Positions 1 through 12,150 of a stretch of DNA of 64,000 bases are shown here, piece by piece. Position numbers and translations under genes: made by a program. The first letter of the stretch is position 1. The number at the start of each line of letters is the position of its first letter. The notes below the pieces were generated by a model. The model did not search any database, was not told the origin of the DNA, and saw only the letters and a program-made list of their open reading frames with translations. The stretch is from assembly GCF_022605725.1 (NCBI RefSeq), contig NC_065551.1, forward strand, positions 12,090,001-12,154,000. The letters run 5' to 3'. This stretch comes from Anthonomus grandis grandis. Its lineage: Eukaryota > Arthropoda > Insecta > Coleoptera > Curculionidae.

Positions 1-1484
1 AGGTTTTTATGTATGTGGTTATTGAATATAACATGAACATTATAAAGATCATAGATAAACCAAAAATGTATAGATGACGATACCTTTAAAATAATTAAAT
101 ATGGCGTTGGTCCGTCATTTTATATTAAAATTTTGACAGTGAATTCTGAATTGTTTTGAGTTATTGTACTAAAAATAAAAATTTATGTGGCGGAAAAATC
201 CAATAATATTTACATGATTAAGATATAAATATCCAGTCATGATAAAAAAATGAGACAGAGCATGAGGGTCAAAAAATAAGATAATAAGAAATATTTTTTG
301 TTAATTATCTTAATTAGATTATTATGTTTTTTTTTTGCATTTTTACCCCCATAATCAGATATAGCTTAATAATTATTTCGAGTTACATCTTACAATAATT
401 CTGATATTTCTACCAGAGGAAACTTTGATGCTGGTGTTCAAAATATATCATGAATCACTAAAAAAACTATATTAAAAAAAACTACAAATAATGTGTTGCC
501 AAGGAAACTTTTTAAACTTAATTATTGTAAAATAACGTTTAATTACAAGACATTTTTACGTTTTTCTAATAAGTGCATTTACACGATCAAGTTTACACTT
601 CGATTAAATTACTTGTAAAGGCAATCGTTGGGCAGTTGGTCAAAAGTTTTTTCTCCAACAATTTTTTAAATGATGTGTGCCAATCAAACGGTAATTAATT
701 CAGAATAATTAAAACTTATCATTACGCAACTATAAATCTGTTGTTCCTGCATATCCGAACCGTGAAAAATGATCATAAAATGCGTTTTCAAGGTTGGATA
801 TTAATTGTATATTTATATATTACGCCTTCATCACTGATTTCTTTGCACGAGGCATATCTTCAAATGATGCATTGGAGAGTACTAATTCCAATTATTTTGG
901 GTAATAAAAATAGTCCTGACCAAAGTATTATGTCTGCCTAAAAGGTCACCGCCTTGAAACGGTAATATAACAAAAATTCAATGTTAAAATAATACTCAGG
1001 TATAAAGGTTAACAAGTCATAGAAAATAACTACCAGTTACTGAATCACCTGTTTTATATGGTTAATAAGGTTTATATGGGAAGACCTTAGATATAATATC
1101 TAGATTACCTAGATATAGACGCTCGTCCATGATTGCAATTTTAATTGTATTTTTTTCGGGTTAAGGTGTTTTTTTTCTTGATTATGGTATTGATACACCT
1201 GCAGTGAGAAAAAAGGAGATCCCTTCTCACCCTGTCAATCAATAGCAAATAGTAAAAACCATGCCCCAATTTAAGTGAAAATGTTAGGTACATCCATACC
1301 TAATGCAAAATTAATGAATTCATGAAAAATTTAGTGCAAAATTATAATTTAAGCCATTTTGATGATAGTAACTGTAATTTTTACATTAGTTTCTAAGCTA
1401 CGCTCAAACTTACAAAAACCTCATAAGCGAGATTAAAGAGCTTCTAATAAATGTGGACGAAGAGTTGAAAAATCAAATAACATA
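1..1484. other. AT-rich DNA, nothing recognised
   Basis: I see no conserved coding frame, RNA gene or clear repeat boundary here. The one ORF above 60 codons (741-941, plus) has no recognisable motif. If the yellow-family gene on the minus strand extends leftwards, this is part of its first intron. Confidence 0.4.
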
Positions 1485-2770
1485 CAGGGTGGGCCAATCA
1501 AAATGAAACAAGGCTGATGGGGAAATATTTTGTGCATATCATCAGCTTTGCAATTTCAACCTCCTTGCGGGGGTCAGTTCCAACCCAAAATACTTAAATG
1601 GGATTAAGGGTCAAGTGATAACTCATTTTAAAGGTAATTGAAATCTCTTTTCAGCTTTTTTGTGCTTTATTTTAATAATAAATTTGTTACTAACCTCACA
1701 CAGGGGTGTGTTTCATCCCTTAAGTTAAAATAGGGTTAAACTTGTGATACCTCAATTTAAATCATCAAGTTTTAAAGTCATCAAATTCTCTTTTCAACAG
1801 TGCAACAAAATAAAGAAAAATTTTCTACGTTTATGATCGAAGATACAAAAAAAAAGATACGAAATGTAATATACATATATGAATTTTCATCTGACCAGTA
1901 TCGAAAATTGTGACGGTTAACAGTTACACCTAGAAAAAAATTTTAAATTTGTTTTCCCAATGAGTTTTTAAAAACTAATGATGAAAGCTAGTGCTTAATG
2001 TAGGGTCCAAATTGATGTTGCCCCAAACAGCAATTTCCATAGGTTCATTCCATTTGGAGCGATTGGTTTTCGGTTTGAAATTTATCCTGCCTCCCTAAGC
2101 TTTGCCACAGATCAATTATATATTTTCAGTGAACATGTTTACCAGAATTCATTTGATTAAATATCTGAGATGAAACATTATAGCACATTTATCATTTTCG
2201 TAATATAGCTTAATCAGCGATAATCTTTCTGCAGTTGAATAACCCATATTAGAATTAAATAAAATTTAGTCAGAAACACTTCGGGATACTAGATTAAAAT
2301 TAATAAACTACGTAAATACTCGAAATTGCTAAGGAGGAAAAAATACAAATTTGGAAACACAAACAGGATTCCACAGCTGAAAAAAAACTAGCATCTACTA
2401 CTTTTCTCTTTAAATGATAAAGTTAGAATGCGTGAGGTTAGTGACGGAAGTTAAAAAGAAAGCACCAAAGACTTTTACCTTATAAAAATTAATTAGCTTT
2501 AAAATTTTTTCAGGAAGCAATAAATCGTTTAATAAAGGGCATTCGCTTTTTAAATAAACTTTTTTTCAAAAAATAGCTGCATACAATTAAAAAAAAGATG
2601 CATTGAAAGAGATTTAAATTACCTTTAAAATAAGATATCACTTGACCCATTTAAGATTTCGGGGTTAGAGCTTACCGCGAGGGAATTAAAATTTTAATAA
2701 TATGCACAAAATATTTTCTCCTCAAAATAAAAATCGACGGTCTTTAACTGTTAATATCTCCACAGCTGCT
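1485..2770. repeat. Inverted-repeat element, family A copy 1 (3' end unclear)
   Basis: It starts with CAGGGTGGGCCAATC directly after a TA dinucleotide (1483-1484). Its two arms are inverted copies: about 1540-1640 matches about 2625-2715 in reverse orientation. The interior matches the element at 12151-13399 (for example the block at 2320-2430 against 12680-12790, inverted). No ORF is present, so it looks non-autonomous. The right terminus does not show a matching CACCCTG end and may be truncated or overrun by the next repeats. Confidence 0.55.
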
Positions 2771-2876
2771 TAATCAAAGTATCTCGTCATGTGACCCAGA
2801 AAATTTCTTAAAATTTCACGTAGAATATAAATTATATAACATAAAATTACAACAAAAAATATATATATATAAGATG

Positions 2877-3066
2877 TTACAAAATTCAGTGCAAATATTT
2901 CAACAGTTTGCTGGAGTTAAAATAAGACTTGTTTTTCCTATAAACATGTGTCCTAAAATGCACCTCCTCAGAGCTACAGCCCGCGCAAATCGCTTGAAGC
3001 TGAAAAAAGTCTTATTTTGACTCCGACAATACGCTCTTAAAATATTTGCACCGAATTTTGTATAGA
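2877..3066. repeat. Small palindromic MITE
   Basis: About 55 bases at 2879-2935 recur in inverted form at 3000-3064 (TACAAAATTC and GAATTTTGTA at the ends; an AAAATAAGACT arm internally). The short centre has no coding capacity. This is the structure of a miniature inverted-repeat transposon. Confidence 0.6.
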
Positions 3067-3978
3067 GTATCCTATTTAAAATAAAGATTTTTAATAGAAC
3101 TAACAAAAAATCACAAATTAGGTAGAGTATTAGGTATTTCCTATTACAGAGCCCTTAGGAAAAGTTAGGATGACAAAGTGAAAATCATTTTCTTCTACGT
3201 CCACCAGTCTTGACACTACAGCCTATTAAAGTGTAAAAAGTGATAATTTTCAAATGTTAATTTCTCCAGAACGGTTTAATCAAAGTATATCATGCAACCT
3301 ATTAAATTTCTTGGCATTTCAGTAGCAGAAATAAAAAAATACAATAACATACAGGGTGTCCCATATGTTTTTTACATAAGCAGTACTATTTTTTGACGTT
3401 AAAATTAAATTTTCAGTTGTCAAAATGGCGGACGGACTCTAGGGAAAAGGTCCGCAATTTAATGTCTTTTGTAGTAAATAGTAAAAAACCAACAATAAAT
3501 CTATTGAGACGAGCTCTAGCTTTTGTTTACTAATTAAACTCAAATTAAGTAAAATACCCTCCGTAACAATAGGTATATTATTAACAGCACTTGAGTCATA
3601 AATGTATGTATGTAACGGTGGTTTTTATTAATTAATATGAGGTACTTAATCTAGAATTATATAGGATCGTTTAAAATGGCATTTGTGACCGTTATGACAA
3701 CACGGTTTACTTGTGGAAATAATATTTGGGCAACCGGAAAACCGGTAAACGGCACTTAGTTATACAGGGTGCCTGAAAAATTATAATTAAAAAAATTAGA
3801 ACACCAAAGAAGGACCACTTAAATGGGCTAGAAGCGCATTGTCTTCTATTGAACAATATAAAGATGAATAAATTCAATAATATGTATTTTTGGCGAAATC
3901 CACCTTTCATAAAAAATGAATATTTTTATTCAGTATATTCTGAATTTAAAAAACCATTTCCTTTATTATTCCTTTTAC
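3067..3978. other. Repeat-rich part of the yellow-family intron
   Basis: Two repeat termini of the CAGGGTG type follow TA dinucleotides at about 3353 (CAGGGTGTCCC) and about 3763 (CAGGGTGCCTG), in the same orientation. Neither has an obvious inverted partner nearby. No coding exon for the minus-strand yellow-family gene was found here, so its second exon probably lies left of the window. Confidence 0.4.
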
Positions 3979-4591
3979 CTGGATCGCTTCCTCCGTTATC
4001 ACTTATATACGCATATCCCCCTTCCGTATTATCCAACACAATATCATACAAATAACTCCCATTCGAACTTGCTAAATTAGCCGGGAAATTATAGCTCAAG
4101 ACAACTTCCATTTTCTTCAAATCATAAATGACCAACTTAGGACTGCATTTGGTCACCGGGTTTTTCGTAAGTGTATCCGTTCGCCCTGTATCAATAATCC
4201 ACATCTGCCCTTTCTTAGGATCAATCTCGATATTCTGGACATTTTGAAGGGCATCACAATCATCCTCTTGGTTCATTTCCCACGAAGGAAACGGCGTTAT
4301 CAATGGAGCGGTGTCCTGGGTCGCACCGGCAGGAATCCGCCCCAAAGTAGCCGGCACTCCCTCCTTCATCCTCGGTAAAGTCAAATAATAATAATGATCA
4401 AAGTATTTAATGCCGGCAAGGATCACATTTTCGGGTATGTAACGTTTACTCTCAAATGCGTCCCGATATTGATTCGCATTCTGCCAGGTGAAGTTCACAA
4501 AGTTCCACTCGCGGATCACGCGGAACTTTGCCGACGACACGTCTATCGTCGCGGCGTAAAAAATTATCGCGCCAAAAATGATCTTGAGCAT
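3979..4591 (-). CDS. Yellow/MRJP-family secreted protein, first coding exon (partial)
   Basis: This is the N-terminal 204 codons of a yellow / major royal jelly family protein. The family is secreted and acts in cuticle pigmentation or related epidermal functions; individual roles differ. The start at 4591 is followed by a hydrophobic signal peptide (about residues 1-21, ending VSSAKF). The body carries family hallmarks: REWNFVNFTW, YIPENVILAGIKYF, LPRMKEGVPATLG, PFPSWEMN, QNVQNIEIDPKKGQMWIIDTG and YAYISDNGG. The reading frame leaves the homology at a good splice donor, CCAG|GTAAAA, so the exon ends at 3979 in phase 1; the longer ORF to 3926 is intron read-through. The rest of the propeller is missing. 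I cannot decide which yellow paralogue it is. Confidence 0.88.
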
Positions 4592-4650
4592 CGTGTGTTT
4601 GTGTGCAATCGAGAAACGTTATGGTAGATGAGCAACTGGCGCTCGATTGT

Positions 4651-4658
4651 TTTATATA
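4651..4658 (-). promoter_or_regulatory. TATA box of the yellow-family gene
   Basis: The minus strand reads TATATAAA 60 bases upstream of the start codon. An initiator-like TCATCT lies 29 bases downstream (A at 4629), implying a 5' leader of roughly 37 bases. Position and spacing fit a focused TATA promoter, as expected for a regulated cuticle gene; the start site is inferred only. Confidence 0.6.
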
Positions 4659-4989
4659 TGTGGTAGTCACCACGTAATGCGCAGGTAGTGGAAGAATAAT
4701 GTTAATTATTTTTGGTTTGGTCTTGATTTTAATAAGTTTGATGATCGTGTTTTGAGGAAGAATGTGCAGAGGACGAGGAAGGGACGTGGATTGAGTGTTA
4801 ATTGGGATGGGAATCACTTCTTGAAGATTAAAATGGAATATATGTTTTTTGATTGCGAAGTGGTTTTTTACTTGGCTTTTGTGGTTTTGTAGCCTTGAAT
4901 TTCTCAAGTAAACAACTTAATATTTTCATTGTGAAAAACGAAATTTGATGGTATGCTATATAGTTGCAGGTTAGTATAAATATAGTAGA

Positions 4990-6646
4990 GTAAGGGCGAC
5001 AAATATGGAATACTTTTTTTAAAACTGCAAAATTATAAGAACTTTTTTTTTTAAGACAAAAATATTAAAAGTAATTATAAACATGTTATATTAAGCTATT
5101 ATAACTTGTATTTGTAAAAAAAAAAACGTTTCAAAAATCGTAATGAAAAAACTAAAATATTAATATTTCCCTTTTTTTAAAAATAGGGTCACAAATATGG
5201 AATACTTAGAAAACTAAACTAAATACTAAATCTATTGGCAGAAATCGCAAATAATATAAAGGCCAGATACTTATGAGGTACATTGCAAATGACACCATGA
5301 GTTGCAGGATTTGCACTGTATCCACTGTTTCTCGGATTTTTTGCTTTCGAAAAACTTTCCACCACAAAACAAGCACTCTGGATTATCATAAACATCCGGA
5401 ACTTTTTCACCATTTTCGCCAATTTATAATGAATCATCTGAGTCATCATCTGCCACAAAGTCTTCTTTAGAAGAGCTACTGATTTTTCTGAACTGTATCC
5501 CAAATTTTTTGTCTTACGCTTAGCTTGACTTCTTGATGAGATGGCCGTTGACGTGCTGGGAGTATCGGAATCAGTCAAGCTTGTTTTACTCGGCCCAATT
5601 TGTTTTTTAACTTGAAGTTTTCATGTAGTTTAAACAGATGTTTTTGCGGATGATTCCAATTCTGTTTTGTAAGGTGACGCAGTTATTACGGCAGCTTTCC
5701 CTGCTTTTCGTCCTTGGTGGCTGGTTTTTTTACAAATGACTGGGATAGGCGAGACCATCTCAGGAGTTACAATATTTGTTGGTGGCGTCGGATTTTCAGC
5801 ATCTTGAGGTACTGGAAGAGGGACAACAGCATCATTTTTTCAACTTCATTTTTTTCGATAGTTTCGGAGGCAAGAAATTAAGATAGTAAAAAATGACTGA
5901 ACGTTTTCTTTGGAAAAGCCCTTGGCTCTAGCAAAACATGTGCCTGTAGGTCTTCTAAATGACAATGTATCTGAGTGCCGTCTCATAAACAGCCTAAGCC
6001 AACCCTTTCCGGCTGTTTCTTTGCCAAAAGGATTTGGCAGATTATTTTTAACAGCAAGCTGATAAGCCATATTTCTTATGTCGTTTCTGGTTAAACCAAA
6101 ATACTTACTTTCCATATGAAGTACCTTATAAGTTCATCTTCTAGTTCTTTTGTAAGCACTGTTGGTCGACCTAGTTTTGTTTCAGCAGAGATATCTGGAT
6201 CTTCGTTTTTCTGACAGTGTCTAAAAGGGTTGTTCTGGGAACATTGTAAGTTTTGGCTGCCGGCAGGTACCCCATTTTCTGTTCCTTAACAGCACAAATT
6301 GCTTGTATCATATCATTTTTTTCGTAACATTTTCTTTTTCGACTACCTTTTGACGCCATACTGAAATAAAAAAAATCACATAGTTCTATTTCATCATATA
6401 AAACTTTTTCTAATGGAGAGTACAATCTCCGTTTCTAGTACAATCACAAGATTTAATAGATTAACAATGGCCTCTCTTCTGTTTATTACTTTTTTTTGCT
6501 TTTTTTAGTTACAATAATTGTTATTGATATATTATTTAGTATAAAAGCAAATTTAAAAATGATTTTATAGCAACAAAATATCACTATTTTAGTATTCTTA
6601 ATGGGATACTAATATGGAATACTATTCCATATTAGTGACCCTCATA
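4990..6646 (-). mobile_element. Internally deleted pogo/Tigger-like transposon
   Basis: The inverted ends resemble each other: AAGGGCGACAAATATGGAAT at 4992 and, on the other strand, AGGGTCACTAATATGGAATA ending near 6642. A second direct copy of the left end is at 5186 (AGGGTCACAAATATGGAATA). A gene on the minus strand has both DNA-binding domains and the C-terminus but no DDE catalytic core, so the unit is about 1.65 kb and cannot be autonomous. The flanking TA duplication is not clean. Confidence 0.75.
5219..6357 (-). pseudogene. Pogo/Tigger-type transposase remnant lacking the DDE core
   Basis: From ATG at 6357 there is a pipsqueak-type helix-turn-helix (MASKGSRKRKCYEKNDM, then AAKTYNVPRTTLLDTV). 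After a frameshift near 6215 come KLGRPTVLTKELEDELI and a CENP-B-type domain (LPNPFGKETAGKGWLRLFMRR, FSKENVQSFF) at about 6115-5850, with another frameshift near 6120. The next recognisable part is a Ser/Thr-rich linker and a degenerate C-terminal zinc-binding tail (ESFSKAKNPRNSGYSANPAT, 5360-5260). The roughly 300-residue catalytic domain between them is absent. Not functional. Confidence 0.75.
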
Positions 6647-6740
6647 ACCTAATCTTATAATATTCTAAAAAAATATTTCTGCTGGATTGGTAAAATTAAA
6701 TCTTTTACTTGGTGAAAGAGATCATATAGGCAAATTTCAA

Positions 6741-7190
6741 AGACCTTTGATATTGAATCAAAGAGTTTGATAGTACGGAAATCGGACGATAGTTTTCCAC
6801 CAGATTTTTTTCTCCAGATTTAAAGATGGGACAAATTTTGACAAATTTTTAATCTTTAGGAAAGGTGCTTGTACAAATAGATAAATTAGAGATAGTACAG
6901 AGAGGTTTCACAAATGCAGAGGTACAATCACGCAACAGATAGGATGGCACACCATCAAAACCAGAAGTTTCTTTGTTTTTAAGTTTTTTAAGAGCATTTA
7001 GCACACATTTTGAGAAAAGACATCATCATTAAATAAACTAGGGGAGGGTAGATATTGATTAAAAACATTACCAAAAAAGTCGGTAAATGCATTGACTCTG
7101 TCATCAGGGTTAGTTAAACTGATATTGTTAAGACTCATTGACCCAGAAATTCTAGACGTTCTTCGCCTTAGAAGTGGATGTTGGGTCATA
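6741..7190 (-). pseudogene. LINE reverse-transcriptase fragment
   Basis: The minus strand reads DDRVNAFTDFFGNVFNQYLP, then KKLKNKETSGFDGVPSYLLRD, then VKPLCTISNLSICTSTFPKD-like sequence. This is the start of the RT domain in jockey-like LINEs (the K-S/T-x-G-x-DG-I/V-P motif). Upstream endonuclease and downstream palm motifs are missing. Confidence 0.7.
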
Positions 7191-7309
7191 TAAAATTAGG
7201 CTTTTTAATTTTAATTTCGCAAACTAATAAATTAGGCCATCCTCAAGGCGTTACAATGGATACAAATATTTCTCAAACTACGAGAAAGTTTTACCACTAA
7301 CCAAAACTC

Positions 7310-7365
7310 TTTATTTTTACTCTCGACACGAGTTTCGCTAACGATGTTAGCATCTTCGGGAGAAG
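7310..7365 (-). ncRNA. Hammerhead-ribozyme-like motif in a repeat
   Basis: On the minus strand the order is C-C-GAAGA, a perfect 6-bp stem GCTAAC-ATC-GTTAGC, then GAAA, then ACTC-loop-GAGT, then A. This is the arrangement of a hammerhead core (CUGANGA, stem II, GAAA, stem III, UH cleavage site) with one change in the first box (CCGAAGA for CUGAAGA). I cannot see a convincing stem I, so self-cleavage in this copy is doubtful. Such motifs occur in Penelope-like elements and retrozyme-type repeats. Confidence 0.4.
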
Positions 7366-7474
7366 ATTGAAACTGAGTTTTAATCAGAAAAAACTTCACA
7401 CCAAAGGTTCCAACCATAGGACTATAAATATTTCTAATTAAACGTATAAAATCATTAACGTTTTTTAACTTCAA

Positions 7475-8219
7475 AATAATTATTAACTTTAAACTAAAAA
7501 CTTGTTATCTGTACCCATTTCTAAAAATAAATTCATTATTTTTTTATATAATTTTAAATTTGAATAACAATATAATTTGATAAACAATAAAATTATAAGA
7601 AAAGAGTAATTTTAGAAATGATCAACATTAAAAGACATAAAAGCCATAATAAAACGCATGATACATTTAAGGTAAGTGGTATTTCGACTTTAATAAAACA
7701 ATAAAACCAAAAACTAAACCGCATTTCTTATATATCCCCGTTAGTCCAAAAAATCAACTGCATTTTACTTATTAACTGTGTTATCTGATAAAAATTATAA
7801 CAACTATAATATGTTGTGGTATCTAAAGAATCTGCCAAACTCTAAAGAATCACTCGACAACCAAACGTGACAAAAATTATTTTTAATAATTTTTTTAATG
7901 GTTCACTAGATTTTTAGTTTTTAGTACATGTAATCCTCAGCAACAAGTTTTTAATTTTTATGCAAGTTAAAGATAATATATATTTTTTGTTATAAGTCAG
8001 AATATGCTTTATTTGAAACTGTTCATTCTTACAGTAAATTAAAAAATCCATAAACAAAATTGCTTATACTGCATAGAAGATACAAAGTTACAATCAATAA
8101 TATTAATTTATAAACACACTTTCTTAAATATTTTAATTTAGAATTTTTACAATTTTAATTTGTATTTTTTGAAATTATCTATCGCACAAAATGCTCGTAA
8201 TGTTTTTTAAACTGTTTTA
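7475..8219. other. AT-rich spacer, nothing recognised
   Basis: Low-complexity AT-rich DNA without a coding signal or clear repeat boundary. Confidence 0.4.
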
Positions 8220-8640
8220 ATAATATTTCATGGCAAGAAGAGTTACCGAAATGCATCACTCCAGATTTCTGACACACTTTTCTATAAGAGAATTTTATAT
8301 CCTGACAATATTAGATGCTGTAGGCACCATTTAGATGAAGATGGAATGATCCCAACCATTTTGTTGCGTGATCTGCGCTATATTAAATAATTATTTAAAG
8401 GTAATTGTTGGTAGATGCTGATACAACGAAAACTCGATTTGTAAATGAGAAGAGCCTAAAAGCTAAACAATATCCGGTTTTAACATCACTTACACAAGAA
8501 CAATTTAATGATATGTTTACCTTTGGCGATATGTATTCACAAAAGACTTGCTCCTATTATTAGGCAAACTTCGCCAAGAATTAAGGGACGAGTTTTCAAA
8601 AATTATTTCTGATTATAGTAGCAGATAATCAGTGAGTTCA
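8220..8640 (+). pseudogene. Degenerate DDE_Tnp_4-like transposase N-terminal fragment
   Basis: In broken frames the plus strand gives REFYIPDNIRCCRHHLDEDG, then FVNEKSLKAKQYPVLTSLTQ and EQFNDMF, then a short match to the region before the DDE domain. The pattern IPDNIRCC-HHL followed by a 'vLTsLTqEQFndm' segment resembles the N-terminal half of THAP/DDE_Tnp_4 (IS5/ISL2EU-like) proteins. Stops and frameshifts are frequent. Confidence 0.45.
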
Positions 8641-9109
8641 ATAATAGATTATATAAGAATTTCATTGATTGAGAGTCCGTCAATCATATTCAGTTCATGC
8701 ACATACACCTTCTTAAACCCAAACTTGTCCTTACTCTATATATTTTATATTAGATATTTTTAGGTTTTTAGTTTTTATTATTCGCAAAACAGCAGAGCAT
8801 ATACATATAACCAAGATGAATCCGGCTCTGACTCTCGGTACTTATACTTACGTAGCCAGAATTACATGGTTTCTGGACTACGCAAGACATAATTAAAATG
8901 TTAACTATCTGGACTATTTCTTACTAAACACAAAACAGGATGGAGCTGAACGTATTAAAATACCTGTTAATGAAGATATAATGAAGGTTAATATATATGA
9001 ATTATAGTACATTCAAATATAGCGATTTTATCAAACGTTGAGATTCTACGAGTACTTGTATATAAGCCATTTTAAAATCCCTGCAATAACAGAAAAACTA
9101 GAGTATGAA

Positions 9110-11060
9110 TAAGGGTAAACTAAAGGCCAATTCCCATCTAAGCAGCATCAAGTGGCGCGGTGCAGAGCAGGGCAGCACAAAGCAGCACGAGACTACATAC
9201 GCGGCACATAGTTTTGATCCGGTCATCAAAATGTTTTCATCTTCATCAGACGATTTTATATTTCTCGCAGCTCTATGCCATGAACTTAAAAAGACATATT
9301 TCGTGCAATGTTGAATTAAGGCGAATTCCATACACTTTTCAGGCGACTACAGCAAAATGAACAGAAGTTCTACAAGTACTATCGAATATCCTCAGAAAAA
9401 TTTAATCAACTATTCGATCTCTTGTGCATTCCATTGACTAAGTGTCTTTCTGAGGTAAGCAAATGATTAATTTATTTAGTATAAACGTGTATTTTTAAGT
9501 GATAGGAATTAATCAAGAAGAAAAAAAACTATTAATAAATTAAAATGTTAGATTCAGGATAATAGGTTTTTTGTTTAACGAAAAAAAAGCTGATTTTATT
9601 TTGACTAAAATTGTAAAAACAAGGACTAGATAACAAAATAGTCCTAAGAAAACAGACTAAAAATCATATAATTCTCCACCAAAAAAAATGGCGAGGTCTA
9701 TTACATATACGAGGTCTATACTAGAATTTCCATTGCTGGGTGAAGTGGTACAGCTTCATGAATTTGGATTGGTGGTTGATTAGGAGTCAGTATTTGACTT
9801 ACTAGAAGTTTGTGTTATCAAAAAGGAAGAATTCAACAGCATTTGTAATTCGTATGAATTAACTATTGAACAATTTATTTTTTACTGTGATTGAAACATT
9901 TTATTTTTTACTGTAGTTTGTCATAATGGGGGAAATGTAGCCGTAGTTTTGCCCATAAAAAACAAAAACAATTGTTAGTAGGCTATTTTCATTTACTATT
10001 GGTTTTACTGAATCTTTGATCCACCTTTTTAAGCGGTTAGGTTTTTTCTCATCAACCTATTCTTTTCAAATTTCCGGTATTGACTCAGCATTTGTAGCTA
10101 TAGGTTTGAATTTATTAAAACGCTGGACACTTGTAACATGGGATGATGGTCTTGATTGAGTATCTATGCTTGAAGAACAAGATAGTGTGTTTTTGACAGT
10201 GAAATGGAAGACGGAAGATTAAACTATTTTCGGCATAGTATTCTTTACACATGTTTCCTCTTTGGCTTTGTGTATTATTTTTCACTTGAGTATCCACCTC
10301 ATCGTCTTCATTAATTTCCTCTTGCGGTATTTGGCTAACATTTGAATGCGTTCTAAAATAAATATATCATTGATTTATAAATTCATAATATCTACTTTTT
10401 TTGTTCTTTTTTACTGCTCACTGAAAAGCGGCTCTTAAAGTCTTTATTTACACACCTCGGCTAAAAAAATCATGTAATATTATTTAATTATATTTACCTA
10501 TACCGCGAAATATTAAAAAAATATATTTTTATATAGAATGCATTAGTAAGTATCGTATTGTTGCTCAGGTTTTTGGCAGTAGGGGAGACTACAAGACACA
10601 GCCTTTTAACTTTAGAATAGAACACTCCATTATACACAAGATAATAAACCTATATACATTCTAGGAAACATAGTTATGCCACAAATCACAACAGAATTAT
10701 TTCAGTATTGTGCAAACAAATTTGAAAGTACTTGAAACTTTTCTAACCGTGTGGCTGCGATAGATGGCAAGCACCTCCCAGAAGTGGATGCTGGTATTTT
10801 AACTATAAAAAATCATTTTCAGTAGTGCTATTGTCTATGTCATTCTATTGTCTATTGGCTATAGTAGACGCAGAATACAGGTTTATTGCCGTGGATGTTA
10901 TAGCATACGGTAAAAATAGCGATGGTGGGATTTTTAATAATTCGAATACGGGAAATAAGTTAACATATGACTTAATTTCAAATAGCTTTAATCCGAAAGA
11001 CCGAATTTTTAAATATTCGCATCGATTTATTTTCATTCAGTTTATTTACTTTTAAAATAG
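9110..11060 (+). pseudogene. PIF/Harbinger transposase remnant
   Basis: Two blocks support the call. At 9370-9452 the plus strand reads KFYKYYRISSEKFNQLFDLL, the conserved start of Harbinger transposases. At 10745-11000 it reads NRVAAIDGKHLPEV, then LLAIVDAEYRFIAVDVIAYG and KNSDGGIFNNSNTG, which contain the first and second catalytic aspartates (IDGKH and VDAEYRF). A stop and frameshift lie at about 10830, and the third catalytic residue is not found. DNA between the blocks (9450-10740) is unrelated or decayed. Confidence 0.75.
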
Positions 11061-11250
11061 TTTTTTTTACTTTTTTTTTTTACCAGAAAAGTTACGTATT
11101 AATATTTCAAAATGGATCAAAAATTTGGATTGCTTGTTTTTAACAATTTTAAATAACATTTCTGGATAGAATTTGAAGTTGGTTTTGATTTTATAGTTCA
11201 TAGATTGTTTTGGTAGTTCGGGAAATTTTGTTTTTTTTTTTTATTTAATA

Positions 11251-12127
11251 GAGGGTGTCCCGAAATTACATCGCAATATTTTACAAGAATCTTGAAAAGT
11301 CAATCGGTTTCATGTTACAGGGTGTTTTATAATTCCTATTGAAAATAGTTTTTTGTTAATATTTTCGAAACGCCTGGTCGTTATTTTTCGAAATTTTTAT
11401 CGTCGGTACTTTTGCCTTATTTCATTAGAAGCCTCTGGTTTCAAGAAATTTTTTGTTTGTTTTTTTTTGTATTTTCAGTTTTTTTTTTCTTAGCTAATAA
11501 GTTAATTGTTTTAATTTTTCTCAATTATTTACACATTATTAACAATTTTGAAATGAAATTTTAAACAAAGAAAACAGTTTTTGATCTTAAAATTAAGTAT
11601 TTGTAATAGTCTTATGACATGTTTATACCTGATGATTTGTAACATACCTTTTAATTTTATTAAACGTGATTAAAAATACTTTATGACTGTAGGTTGCAAA
11701 ATATGTATGTCTGATTATTTCAAAAACGGACGCTCCTATCGAAATAAGACAAGAGCACCTTTTTCATGTAAAAATGTTGATTCTTTTTAATTTTACTCTC
11801 CATATAATTAAAAATTGACCAGAAAAAAAGTTATGACATTTTTATCTTTGCTGACCACTAATTTTAATCGACCCCGTATACATTTAAGCATAAAGTGTCA
11901 TAAAATCAGTTAGTAACAATAACAGTATTATACGATAAAAATTTCGAGAAATAACGACCAGGCGTTTCGAAAATATAAACAAAAAACCATCTTCAATAGG
12001 AATTATAAAACACCATGTTACATGAAAACGATTTACTTTTCAAGATTCCTATACATGGAGTTTTTGTCTTATTTTAAGACAAAGATGCGGCTAGTAAAAT
12101 ATTGCGATGTAATTTCGGGAAACCCTG
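11251..12127. repeat. Foldback (long-TIR) element, 877 bp
   Basis: Flanked by TA on both sides (11249-11250, 12128-12129). The first roughly 150 bases (GGGTGTCCCGAAATTACATC onward, including ACGACCAGGCG) recur inverted at about 11935-12127 with few differences. There is no transposase. It fits a large MITE of the Tc1/mariner type. Confidence 0.75.
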
Positions 12128-12150
12128 TATATACTTTTGACATATATCTA

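Noticed and set aside
4394..4627. Plus-strand ORF over the yellow-family exon
   Set aside because: It is the antisense frame of a well-supported minus-strand exon and shows no motif of its own.
10115..10297. Minus-strand ORF near the Harbinger remnant, considered as its accessory DNA-binding protein
   Set aside because: Some charged residues and repeated serine but no recognisable Myb/MADF motif, and several stops around it.
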